Below are positions 28,197-37,401 of a DNA stretch of 64,000 nt, piece by piece. Position 1 is the first letter of the stretch, and each line of letters starts with the position of its first letter. The stretch lies in NCBI RefSeq assembly GCF_006716465.1, contig NZ_VFPB01000005.1, positions 372,001 through 436,000 of the forward strand. The letters run 5' to 3'. Below the pieces are notes generated by a model that saw only the letters and a program-made list of their open reading frames with translations, had not been told where the DNA came from and searched no databases. Source of the DNA: Pseudoxanthomonas sp. 3HH-4. Lineage in GTDB: Bacteria; Pseudomonadota; Gammaproteobacteria; Xanthomonadales; Xanthomonadaceae. The position numbers were made by a program, and so were the translations under genes.

Positions 28197-28637
28197 TCAG
28201 CGATGCAGGTCGCCGTTGGCTTCGGGCTGGTAGCCGATCGCGGTGACGCGCAGGCGCAACGGCCGGTTGCCGGACGCCTGCCAGTCGATCGTCTGCCCCA
28301 CCGACAGTCCCAGTAGCGCACTGCCGACCGGCGCCAGCACAGAGACCAGGCCGGTCTCGACGTTTGCTTCGTGGGGATACACCAGGGTGAGGCGATGGTG
28401 TTCGCCGGTAAGTTCGTCTTCGCACTCGACGCGCGAATGCATCGTCACCACGTTGCCGGGCATGTCCTCCGGCGTGCGCACGTCGGCGCGGTTCAGTTCG
28501 TCCATCAGTGCAAGCGCGGCGGGGTGCCGGCGCAGCACGGGTGTGTCGAGCAGGGCCTCCAGACGCGACAGGTCGCGGCTGGAAATAACGAGCGGCGGCA
28601 GCGACGGCGGCAGGCCGCTGGTGCGGGTGTTGTTCAT
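28197..28637 (-). CDS. Rnk-like GreA/GreB-family regulator
   Basis: Protein of 146 aa resembling Rnk, a nucleoside diphosphate kinase regulator that binds RNA polymerase. A short N-terminal helical region ([17 protein letters not shown]) is followed by the GreA/GreB C-terminal FKBP-like domain (about 60-140) with [29 protein letters not shown] and [21 protein letters not shown]. It lacks the long GreA coiled coil. The ATG at 28637 has an AGAG site upstream; an in-frame start ten codons earlier is less likely. Confidence 0.9.
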   Translation of the reverse strand: MNNTRTSGLPPSLPPLVISSRDLSRLEALLDTPVLRRHPAALALMDELNRADVRTPEDMPGNVVTMHSRVECEDELTGEHHRLTLVYPHEANVETGLVSVLAPVGSALLGLSVGQTIDWQASGNRPLRLRVTAIGYQPEANGDLHR

Positions 28638-28748
28638 CGTGTTTTCTCTGGTTTTGGGGTCGCGCAAAAGGAAACGGGCGACGCGTTGCCGCGCCGCCCA
28701 TCGGAGTTCTGTTTTGCGCGCCTACCGTAGCCCGGAAGCGGCGAGGGT

Positions 28749-29720
28749 TCAAGCCAGCGACGGCGGCCGGGGCGTTGGGGCGCGATCGCGCGCTGCCTGC
28801 GCGCTGACGAAGGGCGCGTCCGGTTCGAAAAGGCCGGGCGGCAACTCGCGGAACACGTTGGCGAGCTCCAGCAGGAAATCGTTCATGGCCGAGCTTTTGC
28901 GCCACACCATCGCGATCTGTCGGCTGGGATGGGAATCGCTGAACCCCAGCAGGTGGATGTTCTCGTAACGCGCGACGGGTGGCTTCACTGCCAGGATCGG
29001 CAGCAGGGTGATGCCGACATCGGCGGCGACCATCTGCCGCAGCGTTTCAAGGCTGGTGGCGCGGAACTCGGACTTCTCATTCGCGCCGGAGAGGCGGCAT
29101 ACGTCCAGTGCCTGTTCGCGCAGGCAGTGCCCGTCTTCAAGCAGCAGCAACTGGTGCTGCGAGAGTTCGGCCAGCGTCAGCGACTCGCGTTTCGCCAGCG
29201 GGTGCGATTCCGGCACGGCGAGCAGGAAGGGTTCCTCGAACAGGAACTCGGTATGCAGCTGGTCGTCCGCCACGGGCAACGCGAGCAGGCCGGCATCGAG
29301 CTTGCCTTCGCGCAGGCGCGACAGCAGCACGTCGCTCTTCTCTTCGATCAGCAGCAGTTCCAGATGCGGAAAGCGTGCGCGCAGCCGCGGTACCACATGC
29401 GGCAACAGGTAGGGGCCAAGGGTGGGAAACAGTCCCAGGCGCACCGTGCCGGCTTCGGGGTCCTGGCTGCGGCGCGCGGCTTCTTTCATCTGTTCGACTT
29501 CGGCGACGATGCGGCGCGCGCGGTCGGCGGCATCGCGGCCGGCGGGCGTCAGCATCACCTTGCGGGGGGCACGTTCCACCAGCGGCACGCCCAGTTCGTC
29601 TTCCAGCTTCTTGATCTGGGTCGAAAGCGTGGGCTGACTTACATAACACGCCGCCGCAGCGCGACCGAAATGCTTGTGGTCGGCCAGCGCCACCAGGTAC
29701 TTCAGGTCGCGGAGATTCAT
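28749..29720 (-). CDS. oxyR: hydrogen peroxide sensor OxyR
   Basis: LysR-type regulator of 323 aa. The N-terminal winged helix-turn-helix begins MNLRDLKYLVALADHKHFG. The redox cysteines fall at exactly the E. coli positions, Cys199 and Cys208, in GHCLREQALDVC. The C-terminus is some 18 residues longer than E. coli OxyR (305 aa) and Pro/Arg-rich. It lies on the same strand as ahpC and ahpF, the arrangement known in Xanthomonas, and a matching binding site stands before ahpC at 32249-32285. Peroxide forms the intramolecular disulphide that turns OxyR into an activator of ahpC. Confidence 0.97.
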   Translation of the reverse strand: MNLRDLKYLVALADHKHFGRAAAACYVSQPTLSTQIKKLEDELGVPLVERAPRKVMLTPAGRDAADRARRIVAEVEQMKEAARRSQDPEAGTVRLGLFPTLGPYLLPHVVPRLRARFPHLELLLIEEKSDVLLSRLREGKLDAGLLALPVADDQLHTEFLFEEPFLLAVPESHPLAKRESLTLAELSQHQLLLLEDGHCLREQALDVCRLSGANEKSEFRATSLETLRQMVAADVGITLLPILAVKPPVARYENIHLLGFSDSHPSRQIAMVWRKSSAMNDFLLELANVFRELPPGLFEPDAPFVSAQAARDRAPTPRPPSLA

Positions 29721-29791
29721 CGGACTCCTCCCTCAGGGAACGGCGTTGCGTGCGACGGGGCACGGACCAGCATACGGCCCGCGCCCATGCA

Positions 29792-31378
29792 TCATGCCGC
29801 TACCGCGTCCGGCGTTTCCACCGGCGCCGACGTGCGGATCAGATGATCGAAGGCGCTGAGCGCGGCCTTCGAGCCCTCGCCCATGGCGATGACGATCTGC
29901 TTGTACGGTACCGTGGTGGCGTCGCCGGCGGCGAACACGCCCGGCACGCTGGTCTGGCCGCGGTCGTCGATGATGATCTCGCCGCGCGGGCTCAGCTCCA
30001 CCACGCCCTTCAGCCATTCGGTATTCGGCAGCAGGCCGATCTGCACGAAGATGCCTTCCAGTTCCACGCGGTGCGTATCGCCGCCGGTACGGTCCTTGTA
30101 GACCAGGCCGTTGACCTTGCTGCCGTCACCGAGCACTTCCGTTGTCTGCGCGCTGGTGACGATGCGCACGTTGGGCAGGCTGCGGAGCTTGCGCTGCAGC
30201 ACGTCGTCGGCACGCAGCAGGCTGTCGAATTCGATCAGGGTCACATGGGCGACGATGCCGGCCAGGTCGATCGCGGCCTCGACGCCGGAATTGCCACCGC
30301 CGATCACCGCCACGCGCTTGCCCTTGAACAGCGGGCCATCGCAGTGCGGGCAGTAGGCCACGCCCTTGTTGCGGTACTCGTTCTCGCCGGGCACGTTCAT
30401 CTGCCGCCAGCGGGCGCCGGTGGAGAGGATCACCGTCTTCGACTTCAGCGACGCGCCATTGGCAAGCTGTACTTCGACCAGGCCGTCCTTGCCGGCCGGC
30501 ACCAGCTTGTCCGCACGCTGCAGGTTCATCACGTCGACCTGGTAGTCGCGCACGTGCTGCTCCAGCGCGGCGGCGAGCTTCGGGCCCTCGGTGTACGGCA
30601 CGGAGATGAAGTTCTCGATCGCCATGGTGTCCAGCACCTGGCCACCGAAGCGTTCGGCCGCCACGCCGGTGCGGATGCCCTTGCGCGCCGCGTAGATCGC
30701 GGCCGCCGCGCCGGCGGGGCCGCCACCGATGACAAGCACATCGTAGGGCGCCTTGGCCTTGATTTTCTCGGCCTCGCGCTTGCCTGCGTTCGTGTCCAGC
30801 TTGGCGACGATCTCTTCCACGCCCATGCGGCCGGCGCCGAATACCTCGCCGTTGAGGAAGATGGTCGGCACCGACATCACTTCGCGCTGCTCGACTTCCT
30901 GCTGGAACAGCGCGCCGTCGATGGCCACGTGCTGGATGTTCGGATTCAACACCGCCATCAGGTTCAGCGCCTGCACGACGTCCGGGCAGTTCTGGCATGA
31001 CAACGAGAAATAGGTTTCGAAGCGGTACTCGCCGTCGAGCGAACGGATCTGTTCGATCACGTCCTGCGCCAGCTTCGACGGATGGCCGCCGACCTGCAGC
31101 AGCGCCAGCACCAGCGAGGTGAACTCGTGGCCCATCGGCAGGCCGGCGAAGGTCAGGTGGATGTCATGACCCGGCGAAGTCAGCGCGAACGACGGTGTGC
31201 GTTCGCCGCCACGCTGCTCGGTGACGCTGATCTTGTCCGATACCTCCTGCAGGTCCTTCAGCAGCGCCTGCAGTTCGGAGGAACCATCGCTGTCGTCCAA
31301 GTGTGCGGTGATGTGGATGGGGCGCACGGCCTTTTCGAGATAGGCCTTCAGCTGCGTCTTCAGATTGGCGTCCAGCAT
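29792..31378 (-). CDS. ahpF: alkyl hydroperoxide reductase flavoprotein subunit
   Basis: NADH-dependent disulphide reductase that recharges AhpC, 528 aa. The N-terminal tandem thioredoxin-like domain holds the transfer pair Cys128 and Cys131 (SCQNCPDV); the FAD/NADH domain starts [20 protein letters not shown] and has the second pair Cys343 and Cys346 (YCPHCDGP). Spacing matches E. coli AhpF. It follows ahpC after 232 bp that contain two strong hairpins, which may lower ahpF expression relative to ahpC. Confidence 0.98.
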   Translation of the reverse strand: MLDANLKTQLKAYLEKAVRPIHITAHLDDSDGSSELQALLKDLQEVSDKISVTEQRGGERTPSFALTSPGHDIHLTFAGLPMGHEFTSLVLALLQVGGHPSKLAQDVIEQIRSLDGEYRFETYFSLSCQNCPDVVQALNLMAVLNPNIQHVAIDGALFQQEVEQREVMSVPTIFLNGEVFGAGRMGVEEIVAKLDTNAGKREAEKIKAKAPYDVLVIGGGPAGAAAAIYAARKGIRTGVAAERFGGQVLDTMAIENFISVPYTEGPKLAAALEQHVRDYQVDVMNLQRADKLVPAGKDGLVEVQLANGASLKSKTVILSTGARWRQMNVPGENEYRNKGVAYCPHCDGPLFKGKRVAVIGGGNSGVEAAIDLAGIVAHVTLIEFDSLLRADDVLQRKLRSLPNVRIVTSAQTTEVLGDGSKVNGLVYKDRTGGDTHRVELEGIFVQIGLLPNTEWLKGVVELSPRGEIIIDDRGQTSVPGVFAAGDATTVPYKQIVIAMGEGSKAALSAFDHLIRTSAPVETPDAVAA

Positions 31379-31520
31379 GGCGAACGTCTCCGGGGAGGAA
31401 TCGGGGGAGTGAGGTCAGGCGTTTGCAGGAGCGGCATGCGCCGGGGGAGGGAGCCGGCCAGGGAGGGGGAACCGGCAAGCGGCACATGCCGCTGCTGCAA
31501 ACGTCCGTCGGGGAGACCGG

Positions 31521-31594
31521 CCTCCGGGCGCGTGGCCCGGAGGTGGTTTGATGCGTGTTCGTGGAGCGTGGCGCATCCATTGGACGGATGCGCC
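31521..31594 (-). terminator. two GC hairpins in the ahpC-ahpF gap
   Basis: Two perfect inverted repeats lie between ahpC and ahpF: 31570-31578 with 31586-31594 (9-bp stem, 7-nt loop), 17 bp after the ahpC stop, and 31521-31529 with 31535-31543 (9-bp stem, 5-nt loop). Neither is followed on the minus strand by a good U-run, so they may be partial terminators or mRNA 3'-end stabilisers that leave more ahpC than ahpF message. Confidence 0.5.
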
Positions 31595-31610
31595 GGTGTT
31601 GCGGAGCGAC

Positions 31611-32174
31611 TTAGATCTTGCCGACCAGGTCCAGCGACGGGGCGATCGTCTGCGCGCCTTCCTTCCACTTGGCCGGGCAGACCTGGCCCGGGTTGGCGGC
31701 GGTGAACTGGGCAGCCTTCAGCTTGCGCAGGGTTTCCGACACGTCGCGGGCGATCTCGTTGCTGTGGATCTCGGCGGTCTTGATGACGCCTTCCGGATTG
31801 ATAACGAAGGTGCCGCGCAGGGCCAGGCCTTCTTCCTCGATGTGCACGCCGAAGGCGCGGGTCAGCTGGTGGGTCGGGTCGCCGACCAGCGGGAACTGGG
31901 CCTTGCCTACCGCCGGGGAGGTTTCGTGCCACACCTTGTGGGAGAAATGCGTGTCGGTGGTGACGATGTAGACCTCCGCGCCGGCCTTCTGGAACTCGGC
32001 GTAGTTGGCGGCGGCGTCTTCCACTTCGGTCGGGCAATTGAAGGTGAAGGCGGCCGGCATGAAGATCAGGACCGACCACTTGCCCTTCAGGGTGCCGTCG
32101 GTGACTTCGACGAATTCGCCGTTGTGGAAGGCGGTGGTCTTGAAGGGCTGGACCGCGGTGTTGATCAGGGACAT
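31611..32174 (-). CDS. ahpC: alkyl hydroperoxide reductase peroxiredoxin subunit
   Basis: Typical 2-Cys peroxiredoxin that reduces hydrogen peroxide and organic peroxides, 187 aa. The peroxidatic Cys47 is in FTFNCPTEVEDAA and the resolving Cys166 in GQVCPAKW. The length and positions match AhpC1-type proteins. An AGGA element lies six bases before the ATG. It is the first gene of the ahpC-ahpF-oxyR set, with an OxyR site 75-111 bp upstream of its start. Confidence 0.99.
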   Translation of the reverse strand: MSLINTAVQPFKTTAFHNGEFVEVTDGTLKGKWSVLIFMPAAFTFNCPTEVEDAAANYAEFQKAGAEVYIVTTDTHFSHKVWHETSPAVGKAQFPLVGDPTHQLTRAFGVHIEEEGLALRGTFVINPEGVIKTAEIHSNEIARDVSETLRKLKAAQFTAANPGQVCPAKWKEGAQTIAPSLDLVGKI

Positions 32175-32248
32175 GGAAGATCCTCGTGAGTGGAGTGGGT
32201 GTGGTGAAGCGATGGCGCCATGGTAGGCAGGGGCTATTGATATCTCAA

Positions 32249-32285
32249 ATCGATTGATGGAATTGAATAGATAGTTTTTAGCTAT
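32249..32285 (-). promoter_or_regulatory. OxyR binding site in the ahpC promoter
   Basis: The half 32271-32285 is a perfect ATAG-N7-CTAT palindrome with the preferred internal T and A. Seven bases away, 32249-32263 is a degraded second half (ATCG-N7-GAAT). The spacing reproduces the ATAG-N7-CTAT-N7-ATAG-N7-CTAT consensus bound by an OxyR tetramer. The site is AT-rich within GC-rich DNA and lies 75 bp before the ahpC ATG, right for activation from about the -35 region. The rest of the 32175-32558 gap (between ahpC and prmC) holds no gene I can support. Confidence 0.8.
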
Positions 32286-32558
32286 TGAAATCCCGGATCC
32301 GGTGCATCCGTGGCCATCGTGACGCTTGATGTCGGGATCAAAGTCATGTTTTTCAATGAGTTGTTAGGCATATGACGTGCTCATCGTTCGTGCCTGCTAG
32401 CCGAATGCGATACCCGACGGAGGCCCGGCGTGCCATGAACAGGGAGATGGTCCGGAGCAGAGTGGCCAGCCGCCTCCATACGCCATTGAGCACCATGATG
32501 GTGCACCGCGGCGATACGTCCGCGTTCCGCGGCCCCGGGCCCGCTACCATGCGCGGCA

Positions 32559-33431
32559 ATGCCTGCCGACCTGATCACTGCCCGACTCGACTTGGCCCTG
32601 CGCGGCGGCGCGTCCCGCTTGTCCGGACCCGACGCGCGGCACGAGGCCGAACACCTGCTGCTGCACGTGCTGGGGCGCGACCGGGCGTGGCTGTTCGCGC
32701 ATGGCGACGACCCGTTGCCCGAACGGGAGGCGGCGGCGTTCGACGCTCTGCTGGTGCGGCGTATCGCGGGCGAGCCGCTGGCGTACCTGCTGGGCCGGCG
32801 CGGGTTCTGGACGCTGGACCTGCAGGTCTCCCCCGCCACGTTGATCCCGCGCCCCGAGACCGAGCGGCTTGTGGAACTGGCGCTGGAACGGCTGCCTGAG
32901 GCGCGCCCGCTGCGCGTCGCCGACCTGGGCACCGGCAGCGGCGCCATCGCGCTCGCGCTGGCCAGCGAACGACCGTTGGCGCAGGTCGTCGCGACCGACC
33001 TCAGTGAAGACGCCCTGCGAGTGGCAAGGTCGAACGCGCACGCGCACGGTCTGGCCAACGTCGTGTTCCGCCGCGGCAGCTGGCTGGCGCCATTGGTGGG
33101 AGAGCGCTTCGACCTGATCGCCAGCAACCCGCCCTACATCGCCGACGGCGATCCCCACCTGGTGCAGGGCGACCTGCGCTTCGAACCACCCACGGCACTG
33201 TCGTCCGGCGCCGACGGACTGGATGCGATCCGCGAGATCGTGGCCGCGGCCCCCGCGCACCTGCTGCCGGGTGGCTGGCTGCTGCTGGAGCACGGCTGGG
33301 ACCAGGGCGAGGCGATCCGCGCGCTGTTGGCCGGTTCGGATTTCATCGACGTGGCGACCGTGGCCGACCTCGAAGCACGCGACCGCGTCACCCTCGGACG
33401 CGTCACGGAAGGGCAGGACCGCAGCCGCTAG
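32559..33431 (+). CDS. prmC: release factor glutamine methyltransferase PrmC
   Basis: Methylates the GGQ glutamine of RF1 and RF2. The 290-aa protein has an N-terminal helical domain (about 1-80), the linker [12 protein letters not shown], the SAM-binding [16 protein letters not shown], and the catalytic NPPY at 190-193. In many proteobacteria prmC follows prfA, but here prfA is not adjacent. It lies 31 bp before the proline iminopeptidase gene. Confidence 0.96.
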   Translation: MPADLITARLDLALRGGASRLSGPDARHEAEHLLLHVLGRDRAWLFAHGDDPLPEREAAAFDALLVRRIAGEPLAYLLGRRGFWTLDLQVSPATLIPRPETERLVELALERLPEARPLRVADLGTGSGAIALALASERPLAQVVATDLSEDALRVARSNAHAHGLANVVFRRGSWLAPLVGERFDLIASNPPYIADGDPHLVQGDLRFEPPTALSSGADGLDAIREIVAAAPAHLLPGGWLLLEHGWDQGEAIRALLAGSDFIDVATVADLEARDRVTLGRVTEGQDRSR

Positions 33432-33462
33432 ACTGTCCGCTTTCGTCCAGGACATGCCGCCC

Positions 33463-34404
33463 ATGCGCACGCTGTACCCCGATATCGAGCCGTTCGACAC
33501 CGGCACGCTGAAGGTCGACGACCGCCACACGCTGCACTACGAACAGTGCGGTAATCCGCAGGGCAAGCCCGTGGTGCTTCTCCATGGCGGGCCGGGCGCC
33601 GGCTGCAGTCCGAAGATGCGGCGTTTCCATGATCCGGCGAAGTACCGCATCGTGCTGTTCGACCAGCGCGGCTCCGGCCGCTCCACGCCGCATGCGGATC
33701 TGGTCGACAACACCACCTGGGACCTGGTGGCGGACATCGAGAAGCTGCGCGAGAAGCTCGGCATCGACCGCTGGCAGGTGTTCGGTGGCAGTTGGGGCTC
33801 GACGCTGGCGCTTGCCTATGCCGAAACGCATCCGCAGCGCGTCAGCGAACTGGTGCTGCGCGGCATCTTCATGCTGCGGCGATGGGAACTGGAATGGTTC
33901 TACCAGGAAGGCGCCAGCCGCCTGTTCCCGGATGCGTGGGAGCACTACATCACCGCGATTCCGCCGGTGGAGCGCCACGACCTGATCTCCGCCTTCCACC
34001 GCCGGCTGACGTCCGAAGACAAGGCCACGCGCCTGGCCGCGGCGAAGGCGTGGAGCGTATGGGAAGGTGCGACCAGTTTCCTGCACGTGGACGCGGATTT
34101 CATCAGCGGGCACGAGGAGCCGGAGTTCGCGCTGGCGTTCGCGCGCATCGAGAACCACTACTTCGTCAACGGCGGCTTCTTCGAGGTCGAAGACCAGTTG
34201 CTGCGCGACGCCTCGCGTATCGCCGACATCCCGGGCGTCATCGTGCATGGGCGCTACGACGTGGTCTGTCCGATCGCCAATGCATGGGAACTGCACAAGG
34301 CGTGGCCGAAGGCGAAGCTCGCGATCACGCCGGCCTCGGGCCACTCGGCTTTCGAAGCCGAGAACGTTGACGCCCTCGTGCGTGCGACCGACGCTTTCGC
34401 CTGA
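33463..34404 (+). CDS. pip: proline iminopeptidase
   Basis: Alpha/beta-hydrolase of 313 aa, the same length as the Xanthomonas enzyme, cleaving N-terminal proline from peptides. It starts MRTLYPDIEPFDTG, has the oxyanion motif LHGGPGAGC, the nucleophile elbow GGSWGSTLALAYAE and the FDQRGSGRS motif; the catalytic Asp and His are in HGRYDVVCP and ASGHSAFE. The ATG at 33463 is preferred over 33454 because of the 313-aa match and better spacing from the AGGA element. Confidence 0.95.
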   Translation: MRTLYPDIEPFDTGTLKVDDRHTLHYEQCGNPQGKPVVLLHGGPGAGCSPKMRRFHDPAKYRIVLFDQRGSGRSTPHADLVDNTTWDLVADIEKLREKLGIDRWQVFGGSWGSTLALAYAETHPQRVSELVLRGIFMLRRWELEWFYQEGASRLFPDAWEHYITAIPPVERHDLISAFHRRLTSEDKATRLAAAKAWSVWEGATSFLHVDADFISGHEEPEFALAFARIENHYFVNGGFFEVEDQLLRDASRIADIPGVIVHGRYDVVCPIANAWELHKAWPKAKLAITPASGHSAFEAENVDALVRATDAFA

Positions 34405-34430
34405 CGTCCCATCGCAGACGGGAGAACACC

Positions 34431-35324
34431 ATGGAGCATTCGCGCGCCACCGCATCCGCGTTCGACCAGCGTGTGCTGGACCTGTACGACGACTATGTTC
34501 ATGGGCGCGTCGACCGGCGCGGCTTCCTGGCCGGCGCCGCGCAGTTCGCCGTGGGCGGCACCACGGCGGCCGCGCTGCTGGCGGCGCTGACGCCACAGTA
34601 CGTGTTCGCGGCACAGGTGGCCGTGGATGATCCACGCATCACCACTGTCTACCGGACGTTTCCCGCGCCGCAGGGCCATGGCGAGGGCCGTGGCCTGCTG
34701 GCGATGCCGCGCACGGACGGCCCGTCTCCGGTCGTGCTGGTGGTTCACGAGAATCGCGGCCTGAATCCTTACATCGAAGACGTCGCACGCCGGCTGGCGG
34801 TGGCGGGCTTCATCGCGTTCGCGCCCGACGCGCTGTATCCGCTCGGCGGCTATCCCGGCGACGACGACGCCGGGCGCGAGATGCAGGCCACGCTGGACCG
34901 TTCAAAGGTGCTGGCGGACATGGAGGCTGCAGCGCACTTCGCGCATGGGCTGCCGCGCAGCAACGGCAGGTTGGGCGTGGTCGGGTTCTGTTTCGGTGGC
35001 CTGGTCGCCAACCTGCTGGCGGCGCGGCTGCCCGACCTGGTGGATGCCGGCGTGCCGTACTACGGCGGCCAACCCACCGCGGAAGAGGCAGCGCGCATCA
35101 AGGCGCCCTTGCTGCTGCAGTTCGCCGAACTGGATACGCGCGTCAATGCGGGTTGGCCCGCCTACGAACAGGCGCTTGAAGCCGCCGGCGTGTCCTACGA
35201 GGCGCACGTCTACCCGGGCGTCAACCATGGTTTCCACAACGACACCACGCCCCGTTACGACCACGCGGCCGCCGACCTGTCCTGGCAACGCACGCTCGCG
35301 TTCTTTCGTCGCCAGCTTGCCTGA
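34431..35324 (+). CDS. dienelactone hydrolase family protein with Tat-like signal
   Basis: Protein of 297 aa. An N-terminal segment (about 22-62) has DRRGFLAGAAQFAVGG then hydrophobic residues, resembling a twin-arginine export signal. The dienelactone hydrolase domain (about 75-295) has the cysteine nucleophile in VGFCFGGLVANLL, the Asp in LQFAELDTRVNAG and the His in PGVNHGFHND. YghX-like members of this family share the signal. The substrate is unknown. A GGAG site lies before the ATG, 26 bp after pip. Confidence 0.9.
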   Translation: MEHSRATASAFDQRVLDLYDDYVHGRVDRRGFLAGAAQFAVGGTTAAALLAALTPQYVFAAQVAVDDPRITTVYRTFPAPQGHGEGRGLLAMPRTDGPSPVVLVVHENRGLNPYIEDVARRLAVAGFIAFAPDALYPLGGYPGDDDAGREMQATLDRSKVLADMEAAAHFAHGLPRSNGRLGVVGFCFGGLVANLLAARLPDLVDAGVPYYGGQPTAEEAARIKAPLLLQFAELDTRVNAGWPAYEQALEAAGVSYEAHVYPGVNHGFHNDTTPRYDHAAADLSWQRTLAFFRRQLA

Positions 35325-35461
35325 CCGGAGTGTGTCTGTTTGCCCGCCCGCGATGCGCCGGGCGTGTCCGGTGCGGGTGCAGGGGTCCGATCCAGTGGTG
35401 GGTGCCGCTGCTTCCTTGAAGCGTGGCGGCGCAGACCATGTGGCGGGGAGTGGATCGGGAA

Positions 35462-35878
35462 ATGACGGCGCAGGCGGCAAGCCAGGTGGGCGAGGCGAGG
35501 ATCGGGCTGGAGGATGTCGATATCCCGCGCCTCGGGATGGCGGCCATGCGGTTCATCAAAGCCATCGAGCAGGGTCAGCACGACGTCCTGTGGGATGCCG
35601 CCTCCGCGTCGATCCGTCGTGCGATGGGGCGTGAGGCGTTCGTCGCCTTGATGGCGCAGCGGCATGGTGCGCTGGGTCGGGGCCGGAGCCGTCGCTGGGC
35701 GGCCGTGCGGGTCGACCAACCCAGCCAGCGTCCGCGATGGCAGCCAGGCACGTATGCCGTGCTGGAGTTCTCGGTGATGTTCGGCGAAGCCTGCGCGCCG
35801 CATCGCGAAACGGTGACGCTGCGGCGCGAGGATGGAGGCGTCTGGCGGCTGGCAGGCTACGCGGTCAAGGCGGACTGA
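35462..35878 (+). CDS. DUF4019 domain protein
   Basis: Small protein of about 138 aa with a DUF4019 domain: a helix containing AMRFIKAIEQGQHDVLWDAA, a basic middle (AQRHGALGRGRSRRW) and a beta-rich end (YAVLEFSVMFG, ETVTLRREDGGVWRLAGY). The start is uncertain: GTG at 35423, ATG at 35438 and ATG at 35462 are in frame; I prefer 35462 for its purine-rich upstream sequence. No signal peptide is clear from any of these. Function unknown. Confidence 0.75.
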   Translation: MTAQAASQVGEARIGLEDVDIPRLGMAAMRFIKAIEQGQHDVLWDAASASIRRAMGREAFVALMAQRHGALGRGRSRRWAAVRVDQPSQRPRWQPGTYAVLEFSVMFGEACAPHRETVTLRREDGGVWRLAGYAVKAD

Positions 35879-35882
35879 GGCG

Positions 35883-36449
35883 TCAGTCCCGCGGCGTGCC
35901 GTCCAGGGTGTGGTCGATCATCCAAAGCCCCGCCCAGAGCTTGGCGTCCAGTTCGTAGCCCTCCCGCATCTTCTGCGCCAGCCACGCAGCCGCACGCACG
36001 CGCGGGATCGCATGCACGGTGATGTCCTCGTCACCGTCACCCCCGCCTTCTCCGATCCTGCGCAGCCCGGTCGCCCGGACGAAGGCGATCTTCTCGCTGC
36101 TGCTGCCCGAGGATGTCGGGCCGATCATCAACACCTCTGCCTGCTCCGCCGTCCAGCCGGTTTCCTCCTCCAGCTCGCGAATGGCGGACACCTCGATCGA
36201 CTCGCCGGCATGGATGTCGCCGACCAGGCCCGCCGGCATCTCGATGGTCCGTGCCTGCAACGGCACCCGGAACTGCTCCACGAACAATACGTCGTCATCC
36301 GGCGTGACCGCGATGATGATCGCCGCCAGTCCGCCGGCATGCGCGCGTTCCACGTATTCCCACGTGCCCCGCACCATCATTCGTTGGTACTTGCCCTGCC
36401 ACACTACGTGGGCGGGCTGTCGGCGCTTGTCGTCATCACGATCATCCAT
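35883..36449 (-). CDS. Nudix hydrolase (ADP-sugar pyrophosphatase-like)
   Basis: Protein of 188 aa with an intact Nudix box, GDIHAGESIEVSAIRELEEETGW (G-x5-E-x7-R-E-L-x-E-E-x-G), preceded by EQFRVPLQARTIEMPAGLV as in ADP-ribose and ADP-sugar pyrophosphatases. It probably cleaves a nucleoside diphosphate sugar; the exact substrate is open. It lies tail to tail with the DUF4019 gene, 4 bp apart, and 51 bp beyond the end of the exonuclease gene. Confidence 0.92.
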   Translation of the reverse strand: MDDRDDDKRRQPAHVVWQGKYQRMMVRGTWEYVERAHAGGLAAIIIAVTPDDDVLFVEQFRVPLQARTIEMPAGLVGDIHAGESIEVSAIRELEEETGWTAEQAEVLMIGPTSSGSSSEKIAFVRATGLRRIGEGGGDGDEDITVHAIPRVRAAAWLAQKMREGYELDAKLWAGLWMIDHTLDGTPRD

Positions 36450-36500
36450 GGGGCGATGCTATCGGGTGCGCGTGACGATTCACAGCGGTCGATCGCGCTG

Positions 36501-37391
36501 CTATTCCAACCCCGCCGCCACCCGCAGCCGGCGCCGGGTCATCGGGCCGAAGCGCAACGCATCCGAGAGGCCGGCCAGCATGTCGCCATCGGCCTGGCCA
36601 CGTACGTGACCGGTTTCCACCTCGCCGAGTGGCGCATCCAGGGCGATCGTGGTGAGCTGGCGCCATAGCAGGGCATGCTCGCGCTGTTCGCGCAGGCGCA
36701 CGGCGAGCGTCGCGGCACCGCGCAGCCGCAGGAACGCGACTTCATCCATGCGTGCGAGCAGGGTGTCCAGATCGCCGAAGTGCGCCAGCAGCACGGCGGC
36801 GGATTTCGCGCCGATCCCGGTCACACCGGGAATGTTGTCCACGGCGTCGCCCGTCAGCGCCAGGTAGTCGGCGATCTGCCGCGCTTCCACGCCGTGCCGG
36901 GCCTTCACGCCCTGCATGCCCCAGCGCTGGCCGCGGGCGAAGTCCCATTGCTCGTCGTGCTCCTGCAGGAGTTGCGACAGGTCCTTGTCCGCGGACACGA
37001 TGATGCCGCGGAAACCCTGTGGCCTTGCGGCATGCAATGCGCTGCCGATCAGGTCGTCTGCTTCGTACTCGCCATGGGCGAGCACGCTCAGCCCGAGCGC
37101 GGCACAGAGCGCCTTGCAGTGCGTGAACTGTCGTCGGAGCTCTTCCGGCGCCGGGTCGCGATTGGCCTTGTAGGCCGGATAGAGGCGATTGCGGAAGCAG
37201 CTGTCCAGCGCCTCGTCGAAGGCGATGGCGATGTGCGCGGGGCGCTCCTTTTCGAGCAGCTCCAGCAGGAAGCGCGCGAAGCCGTGCACCGCATTGGTGG
37301 GCCAGCCATCGGCATCCTGGAATTCGTCCGGCATCGAGTGCCAGGCGCGGAACACGTACAGGCTGGCATCGACCAGGTGGAGCGGACGCAT
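36501..37391 (-). CDS. 5'-3' exonuclease / flap endonuclease-like protein
   Basis: Protein of 296 aa similar to the 5'-nuclease domain of DNA polymerase I and to Xni (ExoIX). It begins HLVDASLYVFRAWHSMP; the acidic metal ligands appear in IAFDEALDSCFRNRLYPAYK, GEYEADDLIGS and IIVSADKDLSQLL; the helix-hairpin-helix block is ALTGDAVDNIPGVTGIGAKSA. All active-site acids seem present. The start is taken at 37391 (GAGCAGG upstream); the ATG at 37409 would overlap the upstream nitroreductase stop. Confidence 0.9.
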   Translation of the reverse strand: MRPLHLVDASLYVFRAWHSMPDEFQDADGWPTNAVHGFARFLLELLEKERPAHIAIAFDEALDSCFRNRLYPAYKANRDPAPEELRRQFTHCKALCAALGLSVLAHGEYEADDLIGSALHAARPQGFRGIIVSADKDLSQLLQEHDEQWDFARGQRWGMQGVKARHGVEARQIADYLALTGDAVDNIPGVTGIGAKSAAVLLAHFGDLDTLLARMDEVAFLRLRGAATLAVRLREQREHALLWRQLTTIALDAPLGEVETGHVRGQADGDMLAGLSDALRFGPMTRRRLRVAAGLE

Positions 37392-37401
37392 CACGGCCTG
37401 C

